This document shows positions 1 through 9,146 of a stretch of 64,000 nucleotides of DNA, in pieces. The position numbers were made by a program, and so were the translations under genes. Each line of letters begins with the position of its first letter. Position 1 is the stretch's first letter. The stretch covers positions 2,232,001 to 2,296,000 of the forward strand of contig NZ_CP060412.1 of the NCBI RefSeq assembly GCF_014297575.1. Direction: 5' to 3'. Origin of the DNA: Dyella telluris (lineage in GTDB: Bacteria > Pseudomonadota > Gammaproteobacteria > Xanthomonadales > Rhodanobacteraceae). The notes beneath the pieces are model-generated. The model had not been told where the DNA came from. It was given only the letters and a program-made list of their open reading frames with translations, and ran no database searches.

Positions 1-1533
<1,533 letters not shown>

Positions 1534-1663
1534 CGCGGGGCTCCTGCGGCCGGCGCTGCCGGCCTCCTCATGGTTGAATGTCGCCGCTTGCCACGGCGGT
1601 AGCGGCCGAGTGTAGCGGTTGGCCGGTGATCGGTATGTTTCCTTGCCATGTCACCGCTTTCGA

Positions 1664-1686
1664 CTTTGGTCGAGGTTAGACCAAAG
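1664..1686. promoter_or_regulatory. inverted repeat between acs and porin, candidate operator
   Basis: CTTTGGTC at 1664-1671 is followed by 7 bases and its exact reverse complement GACCAAAG at 1679-1686. It lies about 65 bp before the porin start and 130 bp before the acs start, where a regulator could act on both divergent genes. The arms are perfect; the role as an operator is inferred from position, and the regulator is not identified. Confidence 0.5.
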
Positions 1687-1751
1687 GTTAATAGGCGTCC
1701 GCAATGCAGCATGGACATTCTCGGGGGGTCATCGACCTGGGGAGGCCTGCC

Positions 1752-3260
1752 ATGACACTGCCTACAACCGCACGTCGCCATGCCCTGTTGGCACTCAGCA
1801 TCGCTTGCGCGCTGAGCCTGCCGTTGGGGGCCTATGCGCAGAACACGACCAAAAGCACCAAGAGCACCACCCGCGAACAACAGCTCGAGAACCGGGTGAA
1901 CCAGCTGGAACAGGAACTGGCCGAACTGAAGGCCATGATCCAGGAACAGAAGACCGCCACCACGCAGGCCACGCAGACCGCGCAACAGGCCCAGGTCGCC
2001 GCTACCCAGGCGCAGACCACGGCACAGGCGACGCAGACCAAGGTGGAGGCAGCACCCAAGCCGCAGTTCACCACGGCGCCGGGCCTCTCGGTGGCCCTGC
2101 ATGGTTTTGTCGACGCCACCGTGTTCGGTCAGGACAAGACCTTCATCAATTACGGCAACGGCCAGAACGCGGAGATCCCGGCACCGCCCACCGCAGCCAA
2201 CATCAAGAACGGCTACGACGGCACGCTCAGCGGCGCGGACATCCGCAACACGCGCTTCTGGCTGGACTTCACCGGCGCCCGCCTGAATGACAACTGGAAC
2301 GGCAGCGGCCGCCTCGAGATGGACTTCTTCGGCGGCAACAACGGCACCGGCGCGTATGCGGGGCAACAACCGGTCCCGCGCCTGCGTCAGGCCTACATGG
2401 ACATCGTCAATCCGAACTGGGGCACCACGGTTCGCATCGGCCAGATGTGGGACCTGATGTTCCCGCTGGAAAACGTCCCCACCTCGCTGTCGCATGTCGC
2501 TTTCCCGCTGGGTTACGGCTCCGGCATCGTGGGGTGGCGCTATCCGGGCGTGATCGTCATGCAGGATCTCAACCACGGTACGCAAGGGGTGCAGTGGCGC
2601 TTCGACCTGGCCGTGCTCGAAGGCAACTGGAGCGGTCCGCAGAACGGCGCGGGCAATGTCACCACCAACTACCTCAATGCCGGCTCGGCCAACTACAGGC
2701 CGCAGGTGGAAGCACGCATCCATGCACAGAGCGGCAACTGGCTGGCGTATGCCACCGTGCACTATTCGGAGATCGACCTGCACGGCGTGGGCGACATCGA
2801 GCCCAAGCCGCCGCGCGACACCCTCAACAGCTTCGGCTACGACCTGGGCGGCCAGTGGAAGCCCGGTCCGTGGACGTTCAAGGGGCTGATCTACGCCGGC
2901 AGGGCGCTGGGTGAAATCTTTGGCGCCATGTCGCAGTTCGGCAACATCAAGGAAGCGGGCGGTTTCGTGCAGGCGGGCTACAACTTCACGCCCAAGTGGA
3001 GCGTCAACGGCTTCTACGCGGCCGCGCGTCCCAACCGCGACGACGTGCTGGCGTGGACGGCTCCCGGCACGGCCACCGCACCCGGCACGGCACTCCTGCG
3101 CAACAACATGTCGGCGCTCAGCGTGCAGTACGCCTCGGGCAACTACGAGCTGGGCGTGGAATGGCTGTACGACGATATCCGCTACCAGCTGAAGAACTCG
3201 CAGTCGAGCCACACCACCGACGGCAACCAGGTCAGCTTCAGCGCCATGTACAAGTTCTAA
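1752..3260 (+). CDS. DcaP-like outer-membrane porin
   Basis: Predicted trimeric porin of the DcaP family, which lets small, often acidic solutes across the outer membrane. The 502-residue product starts with a signal peptide (cleavage after LGAYA), then a coiled-coil stretch (about residues 35-100) with heptads such as LENRVNQLEQELAELK and Gln/Thr/Ala-rich sequence. A beta-barrel follows and ends in the typical C-terminal aromatic FSAMYKF. The start at 1752 is preferred over an upstream ATG at 1704 because it has a GGGGAGG ribosome site and directly begins the signal peptide. It is followed by a hairpin and an MHS-type transporter on the same strand, so the two may form an outer plus inner membrane uptake route. 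Substrate is not shown by the sequence. Confidence 0.85.
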   Translation: MTLPTTARRHALLALSIACALSLPLGAYAQNTTKSTKSTTREQQLENRVNQLEQELAELKAMIQEQKTATTQATQTAQQAQVAATQAQTTAQATQTKVEAAPKPQFTTAPGLSVALHGFVDATVFGQDKTFINYGNGQNAEIPAPPTAANIKNGYDGTLSGADIRNTRFWLDFTGARLNDNWNGSGRLEMDFFGGNNGTGAYAGQQPVPRLRQAYMDIVNPNWGTTVRIGQMWDLMFPLENVPTSLSHVAFPLGYGSGIVGWRYPGVIVMQDLNHGTQGVQWRFDLAVLEGNWSGPQNGAGNVTTNYLNAGSANYRPQVEARIHAQSGNWLAYATVHYSEIDLHGVGDIEPKPPRDTLNSFGYDLGGQWKPGPWTFKGLIYAGRALGEIFGAMSQFGNIKEAGGFVQAGYNFTPKWSVNGFYAAARPNRDDVLAWTAPGTATAPGTALLRNNMSALSVQYASGNYELGVEWLYDDIRYQLKNSQSSHTTDGNQVSFSAMYKF

Positions 3261-3269
3261 GCGTCTTGC

Positions 3270-3296
3270 GGCGGCCATGCGGAGGGCATGGCCGCC
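3270..3296 (+). terminator. hairpin after porin gene
   Basis: GGCGGCCATGC (3270-3280) and GCATGGCCGCC (3286-3296) form a perfect 11-bp stem with a 5-base loop, ten bases after the porin stop. There is no T-run, so it may act as an attenuator or 3'-end stabiliser between the porin and the MFS gene, not as a strong terminator. Confidence 0.55.
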
Positions 3297-3440
3297 GGTA
3301 TGACCGGGCAGGGCGAAGGGAGCAGCCCAAACCGGAATGAGGAGAGGAAGGCACAGGGCGGCGCGCACCGCTCCAGCGGCTTGCGCCCCGAACACACCAT
3401 CCATGGAACCGATCAAGCGTCACAACCGAGGGCTTTTATC

Positions 3441-5099
3441 ATGGCTACGACCGCCGTCGACATGCGGGGATCGCTCGACACCGGCCACCGCCGCGTCATC
3501 CTGGCTTCCAGCCTGGGCACCGTGTTCGAGTGGTATGACTTCTATCTGTACGGCTCGCTCGCCGCACTGATAGGCAAGCACTTCTTCACCGGCCTCAACG
3601 AGACCAGCCAGTTCATCTTCGCGCTGCTCGCCTTTGCCGCCGGCTTTGCAGTGCGTCCGTTCGGCGCCATCGTGTTCGGGCGGCTGGGCGACATGATCGG
3701 GCGCAAGTACACCTTCCTCATCACCATCATCATCATGGGCCTGTCGACGTTCTTCGTCGGTGTACTGCCGGGCTACGCGAAGATCGGCGTGGCCGCGCCC
3801 GTCATCCTGATCGCGCTGCGCCTGCTGCAGGGCCTGGCCCTGGGCGGCGAATACGGAGGCGCCGCCACCTATGTCGCGGAGCATGCCCCCAACGGCAAAC
3901 GCGGCCTGTACACCAGCTTCATCCAGATCACCGCGACGTTCGGCCTGTTCCTGTCGCTGCTGGTCATCCTGGGCACGCGCATGGGCCTGGGCGATGCCAC
4001 CTTCGACGAATGGGGCTGGCGCATTCCGTTCCTGGTGTCCTCGCTGCTGCTGGCGGTGTCGGTGTACATCCGCATGCAGTTGCACGAGTCGCCGGTGTTC
4101 AAGCAGATGAAGGCGGAAGGCAAGCACTCCAAGGCACCGCTCACCGAAGCCTTCGGCCAGTGGAAGAACCTCAAGATGGTGATCCTCGCGCTGCTTGGCG
4201 CGACGGCCGGGCAGGCGGTGGTGTGGTACACGGGCCAGTTCTATGCGCTGTACTTCCTTACGCAGAGCCTGAAAATCGACGGCACCACGGCCAACCTGCT
4301 GATCGCCGCCGCGCTCGCCATCGGTACGCCGTTCTTCGTGTTGTTCGGCTGGCTGTCCGACCGCATCGGCCGCAAGACCATCGTGCTGGCCGGCTGCCTG
4401 TTGGCCGCACTGACCTACTTCCCGATCTTCAAAGGCCTTACGCACTTCGGTAATCCGGCCATCGAAGCCGCGGCGGCAACGTCGCCGGTGAAGGTAGTAG
4501 CCGATCCCAAGGCATGCAGCTTCCAGTTCGATCCGGTAGGCAAGACCAAGTTCACCAGTTCGTGCGACGTGGCCAAGAGCGCACTGGCGAAGAAGGGCAT
4601 TCCATACTCCAACGTGTCGGCCGAGCCGGGTGCCATCGCGGAGGTGAAGATCGGCGACCAGACCATCACGTCGTTCGAAGGTGCAGCGCTGGACAGCAAG
4701 GCGTTCGCCGCGCAGGGCAAGGCGTTCGGCACGCAGCTGGGCACCACGCTCAAGGCAGCGGGCTACCCGGAGAAGGCCGATCCCGCGCAAAGCAACTACG
4801 TCATGCTGATCGTGCTGCTGGCGATCCTGGTGATCTACGTGACCATGGTGTATGGCCCCATTGCAGCGTGGCTGGTGGAAATGTTCCCCACACGCATCCG
4901 CTACACCTCCATGAGCCTGCCGTATCACATCGGCAATGGCTGGTTCGGCGGATTCGTGCCGACCATCGGCTTCATGCTGGTGGCCTGGAAGGGCGATATC
5001 TACTACGGCCTGTGGTATCCGATCATCGTGGCGATCGGCACCTTCTTCATCGGCCTGTTGTTCCTGCGCGAAACCAAGGACGTGGACATCAACTTCTGA
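3441..5099 (+). CDS. MFS transporter, metabolite:H+ symporter (MHS) type
   Basis: Inner-membrane carrier of about 552 residues with the MHS subfamily signature: EWYDFYLYGSLA near the N-terminus, AVRPFGAIVFGRLGDMIGRK after TM2-3, the LQGLALGGEYGGAATYVAEHAP segment in TM4, and a second GWLSDRIGRKT loop. Family members import organic acids, osmolytes or aromatic acids with protons. Between the second conserved loop and the last TM helices lies an extra hydrophilic stretch of about 115 residues (roughly 340-455) with two cysteines, predicted to face the periplasm. The start at 3441 gives the conserved N-terminus; upstream in-frame sequence is not protein-like. Its place after the porin and near acs points to carboxylate uptake, but the substrate is inferred. 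Confidence 0.88.
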   Translation: MATTAVDMRGSLDTGHRRVILASSLGTVFEWYDFYLYGSLAALIGKHFFTGLNETSQFIFALLAFAAGFAVRPFGAIVFGRLGDMIGRKYTFLITIIIMGLSTFFVGVLPGYAKIGVAAPVILIALRLLQGLALGGEYGGAATYVAEHAPNGKRGLYTSFIQITATFGLFLSLLVILGTRMGLGDATFDEWGWRIPFLVSSLLLAVSVYIRMQLHESPVFKQMKAEGKHSKAPLTEAFGQWKNLKMVILALLGATAGQAVVWYTGQFYALYFLTQSLKIDGTTANLLIAAALAIGTPFFVLFGWLSDRIGRKTIVLAGCLLAALTYFPIFKGLTHFGNPAIEAAAATSPVKVVADPKACSFQFDPVGKTKFTSSCDVAKSALAKKGIPYSNVSAEPGAIAEVKIGDQTITSFEGAALDSKAFAAQGKAFGTQLGTTLKAAGYPEKADPAQSNYVMLIVLLAILVIYVTMVYGPIAAWLVEMFPTRIRYTSMSLPYHIGNGWFGGFVPTIGFMLVAWKGDIYYGLWYPIIVAIGTFFIGLLFLRETKDVDINF

Positions 5100-5119
5100 T
5101 CGAAGGCAACGCAACGACG

Positions 5120-5150
5120 AAGGCGCGACGGCTCACCGTCGCGCCTTTTT
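5120..5150 (+). terminator. Rho-independent terminator of the MFS gene
   Basis: AGGCGCGAC and GTCGCGCCT pair around a short loop and are followed directly by TTTTT, 20 bases after the MFS stop codon. This is a standard intrinsic terminator. Confidence 0.9.
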
Positions 5151-5162
5151 CATGCCTGCCAT

Positions 5163-5423
5163 TCACAGGCTTCGGATCACCCCGACGATCGCCAGCAGGA
5201 TCACCGCGCCGATCAACGCATGCAGCACGCTGTTGACGAACGGACCGAAGGCCACGAAATGCACGCCCAGCCTGGGCAGCAGCCAGCCGGCGAAAAATGC
5301 GCCGACGATACCGATCACGATGTTGCCGATCAGCCCGAAGCCAAAGCCGCGCACGATCAGGCCGGCGAGCCAGCCGGCGATGGCGCCGATCAAAAGGAAA
5401 ATCAGCAGACCTTCAACGGTCAT
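5163..5423 (-). CDS. GlsB/YeaQ/YmgE family stress membrane protein
   Basis: Small (86 residues) integral inner-membrane protein of the transglycosylase-associated family. It is almost wholly hydrophobic, with three TM segments and Gly-rich motifs typical of the family (IGAIAGWLAGLIVRGFGFG, IVIGIVGAFFAGWLL). Members are often induced in stationary phase or by osmotic and acid stress, but the biochemical role is not established. It stands alone on the minus strand, facing the terminator of the MFS gene. Its length and composition match family members closely. Confidence 0.9.
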   Translation of the reverse strand: MTVEGLLIFLLIGAIAGWLAGLIVRGFGFGLIGNIVIGIVGAFFAGWLLPRLGVHFVAFGPFVNSVLHALIGAVILLAIVGVIRSL

Positions 5424-5617
5424 CGCATGCTCCTCTGTGGGCGGTGCATGAAGTATCCATGGGCTGAATGAGCGGGAGGGAAACGCGTGGGCTCACCTTC
5501 AGCGGCGGGTTGGTGATGTCGCAGGAACGTGCATGCCCACGCCGTCACGGGTGACAGGGTTCCATCGCTCTACTATGGTCGCGACCATGGCGAAGCACGG
5601 CACCGGGAGGGCGCCGC

Positions 5618-7828
5618 ATGCCCGACCTCCGACGTGCCAAGGGAAAGCGACGCCCCAGCATTCGCCATCACTGGCGCCACGTGCTGGGCTGGACCGCGCT
5701 GGTGCTCGATCACCTCAAGCCCGTGCGTGTGTCGCTGCTGGTGCTGGCGGTGGTCGCCATTGTCACGGTGACCGTGGACCAGGCCGCGGAGCTGTTCCTG
5801 ATCGCCCTGTGGACGGATCCCAGCCGGAGCCGTTATCTCGGCCTGCTGGCCAGCAGTGCGCTGGCTGGTTTCGCCATGTGGTACGCCGCGCGCAATGCCT
5901 ATCGCCTGCGTTATCCGCGCTGGCCGGCATTGCAGGACGAACGCGCCGCCTTCCTGCGCGACTGGTTGCCCCGCTTGCTGGGTGCGTCGGTGCCGCTGCT
6001 CGTCTGCATCGGCTACGTGATTGCGCTGGCGCGCCTGCCGCACGGCCCGTGTGACCTTACCGAGCAATGCATGCAGCGTGGCTGGCGCGCCATGGGACTG
6101 CTGGTGGAGTCGGCCGCCATGATCGCCTTTTTCGTCGTGCGGCGACGCGTGACGCGCATGCTCCGGCATCGCGGGGCAACCACGCGCCCGCACCACGACC
6201 GTCCGCGCGACGAAAAGCGCGTGTGGCGCGTCAGCGACCTTGGGCGGTGGACGGTGGCGAGCTACGTGGTCGCCGTCATCCTCAATGTTGTCGCCACCAT
6301 CGTGATCGCCATGGTGCCGGAGCTGCTCGATGGCATCGGACCGCTGGCGATCCTGCTCATTGCCGAAGCCTTCCTCTGCTATACGGGCGGCCTGTTGTGC
6401 ATGATCGGGGACCGGCGCGGCGTGCCATTGCTCAGCGTGCTGCTGCTGGTCAGTGCATCACTGCACTGGTTGCACCTCAACGACAACCATCATGTGCGGC
6501 AGTACCCGGCCATGAGCACGCACGAGCATCCGGCCGTGCAACCGGCCGACACGCGGCCCGGCTTTGATGCCTATGTGGATAACTGGCTCACCACGCGTTG
6601 CGTCGGGCGGCAGCCTTGCCCGGTGATCCTGGTATCGGCGGAAGGCGGCGGTATCCGTGCCGCCGCCTGGACCACCGAAGTGCTGAGCCGCCTCACCGCC
6701 GACACCCAGCAAGGACAACCCGCCCACAGTGAGCCGCTGTTTGCGCATTACCTGCTGGCGGCCAGTGGCGTATCGGGTGGAAGCCTGGGGTTGGCGGTAT
6801 ACACCGCCTCGCTGGCGCAACCGCAGCCGGTGGATGTGTCCACGCTCGAGCCGCGTGCGCGCCGCATGCTCAGCCACGATTTCCTCGCGCCGACGCTCGC
6901 CAACGCATTCTTTGTGGACCTTACCCAGCGCTGGTTGCCGGGTGCGTGGATGAACGACCGCGCACGCGCCCTGACGCGCGCCTGGGAATCCGCCGCGCGC
7001 GAGGAAGGCATACCGGCCTTTGCGCAACCGTTCTCCGCGCTCTATGCGCCAGGCACGGCCGCGTCGACGTTGCCGGCCCTGTTCCTCAACAGCACCACCG
7101 TGGCGGAGGGAAAGCGCTTTATCCAGCATCCCTTTGCGCCCGTGGCGACGCCGCAACGACAGGCGTGGACCGCCGGCTTCGATGGTTCCAGCTGGCTCGA
7201 TCCGCGCGTGCCGCTGAGCGAGGTGGTGCTCAACAGCGCGCGGTTCACCTATCTCAGCCCTGCGGGCACGCTGGAGGCGAACATGGCCAATCCGCCCGTG
7301 CCCGCGCGCCTGCAACTGGTCGACGGCGGTTACTTCGAGAATTCCGGCGCCACCACCCTGCTGGAACTGTTGCACCTGGTGCGCGACAAAGCCCGGCAGC
7401 GCGGCATACCGCTGCACTTCATCATCATCCACATCAGCAACGACCCGCTGATGGGCGACTTCGTCGAGCAGCACGATGCCAACCACCCCATGCCGTTCTA
7501 TTCCGTCGCGTGTCCTGCTGCGCCCGGCCGGGCAGCCGGCCGCGTGAGTGGCGAAGCCATCGCCCCGTTGAACGCCTTGCTCGACACACGCAGCGCACGT
7601 GGCGAATACGCGCGCGTGCAACTGCTCGACGCGCTGAGGCCCAACACGGCCAGCCCGGCGAATGGCGACATCCTGTGGCATTTCCGCCTGTGCCCCGGCG
7701 ACTATCCCATACCCATGGGCTGGACCATTTCCACGCCCGTGTTCACCGAACTGGACCGCCAGTTGAACCGCTATCCGATGGATGCCTTCGGCGCGACCTT
7801 GCGGGCCCAGCTGGCGCCCACGAGATAG
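5618..7828 (+). CDS. membrane-anchored patatin-like phospholipase
   Basis: A 736-residue protein combining an N-terminal membrane region (several TM helices between about residues 30 and 300) with a C-terminal patatin-type acyl hydrolase. The hydrolase signatures are present: the oxyanion loop SAEGGGIRAAAW near residue 340, the nucleophile elbow GVSGGSLG with Ser near 386, and the DGG of LVDGGYFENSG near 568 that supplies the catalytic Asp. Patatin enzymes cleave acyl chains from phospholipids; this architecture implies action at the inner membrane, probably on the cytoplasmic side. The start at 5618 has GGGAGG about 7 bases upstream. No clear operon partner; it is followed by a REP-like repeat. 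Family is secure, substrate is unknown. Confidence 0.85.
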   Translation: MPDLRRAKGKRRPSIRHHWRHVLGWTALVLDHLKPVRVSLLVLAVVAIVTVTVDQAAELFLIALWTDPSRSRYLGLLASSALAGFAMWYAARNAYRLRYPRWPALQDERAAFLRDWLPRLLGASVPLLVCIGYVIALARLPHGPCDLTEQCMQRGWRAMGLLVESAAMIAFFVVRRRVTRMLRHRGATTRPHHDRPRDEKRVWRVSDLGRWTVASYVVAVILNVVATIVIAMVPELLDGIGPLAILLIAEAFLCYTGGLLCMIGDRRGVPLLSVLLLVSASLHWLHLNDNHHVRQYPAMSTHEHPAVQPADTRPGFDAYVDNWLTTRCVGRQPCPVILVSAEGGGIRAAAWTTEVLSRLTADTQQGQPAHSEPLFAHYLLAASGVSGGSLGLAVYTASLAQPQPVDVSTLEPRARRMLSHDFLAPTLANAFFVDLTQRWLPGAWMNDRARALTRAWESAAREEGIPAFAQPFSALYAPGTAASTLPALFLNSTTVAEGKRFIQHPFAPVATPQRQAWTAGFDGSSWLDPRVPLSEVVLNSARFTYLSPAGTLEANMANPPVPARLQLVDGGYFENSGATTLLELLHLVRDKARQRGIPLHFIIIHISNDPLMGDFVEQHDANHPMPFYSVACPAAPGRAAGRVSGEAIAPLNALLDTRSARGEYARVQLLDALRPNTASPANGDILWHFRLCPGDYPIPMGWTISTPVFTELDRQLNRYPMDAFGATLRAQLAPTR

Positions 7829-7834
7829 GTCACC

Positions 7835-7958
7835 TTGTAGGAGCGCACTTGTGCGCGACCGCGGCGTCGAAACCGATAAGTCGTTGACGGCTTGGCGCTT
7901 GTTGGTCCATCGGCGAAGCGACGGTGCCTGGCGCTCGCGCGCAAGCGCGCTCCTACAA
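7835..7958. repeat. REP-like palindromic repeat, GTAGGAGCGC family, copy 1
   Basis: TTGTAGGAGCGC at 7835-7846 is matched by its exact reverse complement GCGCTCCTACAA at 7947-7958, and the inner flanks continue the symmetry partly (cacttgtgcgcga against cgcgcgcaagcg). Related copies lie at 13044-13124 and 27044-27111. All are intergenic, as expected for REP/BIME-type elements mobilised by RAYT transposases; no such gene is in the window. Confidence 0.85.
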
Positions 7959-8017
7959 AAGGGGGAACGGTTGCACGTGTCTCGTCGCCTGAGACATCCC
8001 CGGCGCACACTCGACCC

Positions 8018-9109
8018 ATGGTCGACTCCTTCCTTCCTTTGCAGGCCCTCAAGGGCCGCGGCGCCGCTTCCAATCCGGAAGGGCGCTTCGAGTCCATCCG
8101 CCACCACGCGGAAGACGACGGCTGGCAGAGCCTGATGCTCGACGAGCAGGCACCGCGCCCGCGCACGGAAGTTACCGAGGAACGTGCGCGCAGCGTCATC
8201 ACCCGCAACGATTCGCCGGACATCCATTTCAACCAGGCGTTGAACCCATATCGCGGTTGTGAGCACGGCTGCATCTACTGCTTTGCTCGCCCTTCGCACA
8301 GCTACCTCAATCTGTCGCCAGGTCTCGACTTCGAAACCAAGCTGCGCGCGAAGAGCAACCTGGCCGAAGTGCTGCGGCATGAACTGGCGCGGCCATCCTA
8401 TACGGTCAGCCCGATCAACATCGGCAGCAACACGGATCCCTACCAGCCCGTCGAGCGCCGCTGGAAACTCACCCGCGCTGCGCTGGAAGTGCTGGCCGAA
8501 TGCCGGCACCCGTGCACCATCGTCACCAAGAACGCCATGGTGGAGCGCGACCTGGACATCCTCGCACCGATGGCGAAGGACAACCTCGTGCAGGTGTTCG
8601 TCTCCATCAATTCGCTGGACAACCATCTCGCCGCGAAACTCGAGCCGCGCGCCAGCGCCCCGCATCGTCGCATCCAGGCCATCCGCACGCTGCGCGAGGC
8701 CGGCGTGCCGGTGGGCGTGCTGGTGGCGCCCATCATTCCGGCGCTCAACGACAGTGACCTGGAAGCCGTGCTGGAACAGGCCGCAGATGCAGGTGCGACC
8801 TGCGCCGGCTACACCACGCTGCGACTGCCGTATGAACTGAAGGCATTGTTCCGCGAATGGCTGGCGCTGCATGTGCCGCAACGCGCGGCCCACGTGATGA
8901 GCCTGATCCAGCAGATGCATGGCGGTCGCGACTACGACAGCGACTTCTCCACCCGCATGCGCGGGCAGGGCGTGTTCGCTGAGCTGATCCGTCGTCGCTT
9001 CGACGTGGCCTGCCGCAAGCACGGTTTCGGTCGAGCCCGTGAGTTGTGGCTGGATACCACCAAGTTCGTGCCGCCGCGTAAACCCTCGCCGCAGGGACAG
9101 CTGTTCTGA
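8018..9109 (+). CDS. PA0069-family radical SAM protein
   Basis: Radical S-adenosylmethionine enzyme of about 363 residues, in the SplB-like group usually named PA0069 family. The cluster-binding motif is visible as YRGCEHGCIYCFA, giving Cys at about 81, 85 and 88 (CX3CX2C). Downstream are the conserved GSNTDPYQPVE segment and a TIM-barrel-like body (IVTKNAMVERDLDIL, VAPIIPALND). Members ligate a 4Fe-4S cluster and cleave SAM; the substrate of this subfamily is unknown, although its relatives include spore photoproduct lyase. The start at 8018 is chosen because upstream in-frame codons run through the REP repeat. It is convergent with the S9 peptidase, with a shared hairpin between them. Confidence 0.88.
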   Translation: MVDSFLPLQALKGRGAASNPEGRFESIRHHAEDDGWQSLMLDEQAPRPRTEVTEERARSVITRNDSPDIHFNQALNPYRGCEHGCIYCFARPSHSYLNLSPGLDFETKLRAKSNLAEVLRHELARPSYTVSPINIGSNTDPYQPVERRWKLTRAALEVLAECRHPCTIVTKNAMVERDLDILAPMAKDNLVQVFVSINSLDNHLAAKLEPRASAPHRRIQAIRTLREAGVPVGVLVAPIIPALNDSDLEAVLEQAADAGATCAGYTTLRLPYELKALFREWLALHVPQRAAHVMSLIQQMHGGRDYDSDFSTRMRGQGVFAELIRRRFDVACRKHGFGRARELWLDTTKFVPPRKPSPQGQLF

Positions 9110-9110
9110 C

Positions 9111-9139
9111 AAGCCGCCGGTGGGAGCCACCGGCGGCTT
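9111..9139. terminator. shared hairpin between convergent genes
   Basis: AAGCCGCCGGT (9111-9121) and ACCGGCGGCTT (9129-9139) form a perfect 11-bp stem with a 7-base loop, between the radical SAM stop (9109) and the S9 peptidase stop (9147). It likely ends transcription from both sides, though neither flank has a long T-run. Confidence 0.7.
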
Positions 9140-9146
9140 CAGGAGA

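Noticed and set aside
5613..7828. Patatin-like protein taken as a phage or secretion effector
   Set aside because: The N-terminal multi-TM region and lack of any secretion-system genes nearby make a housekeeping membrane lipase more likely.
6458..9130. 890-codon minus-strand open frame
   Set aside because: It overlaps a patatin-like gene, a REP repeat and a radical SAM gene, all of which have clear motifs on the plus strand.
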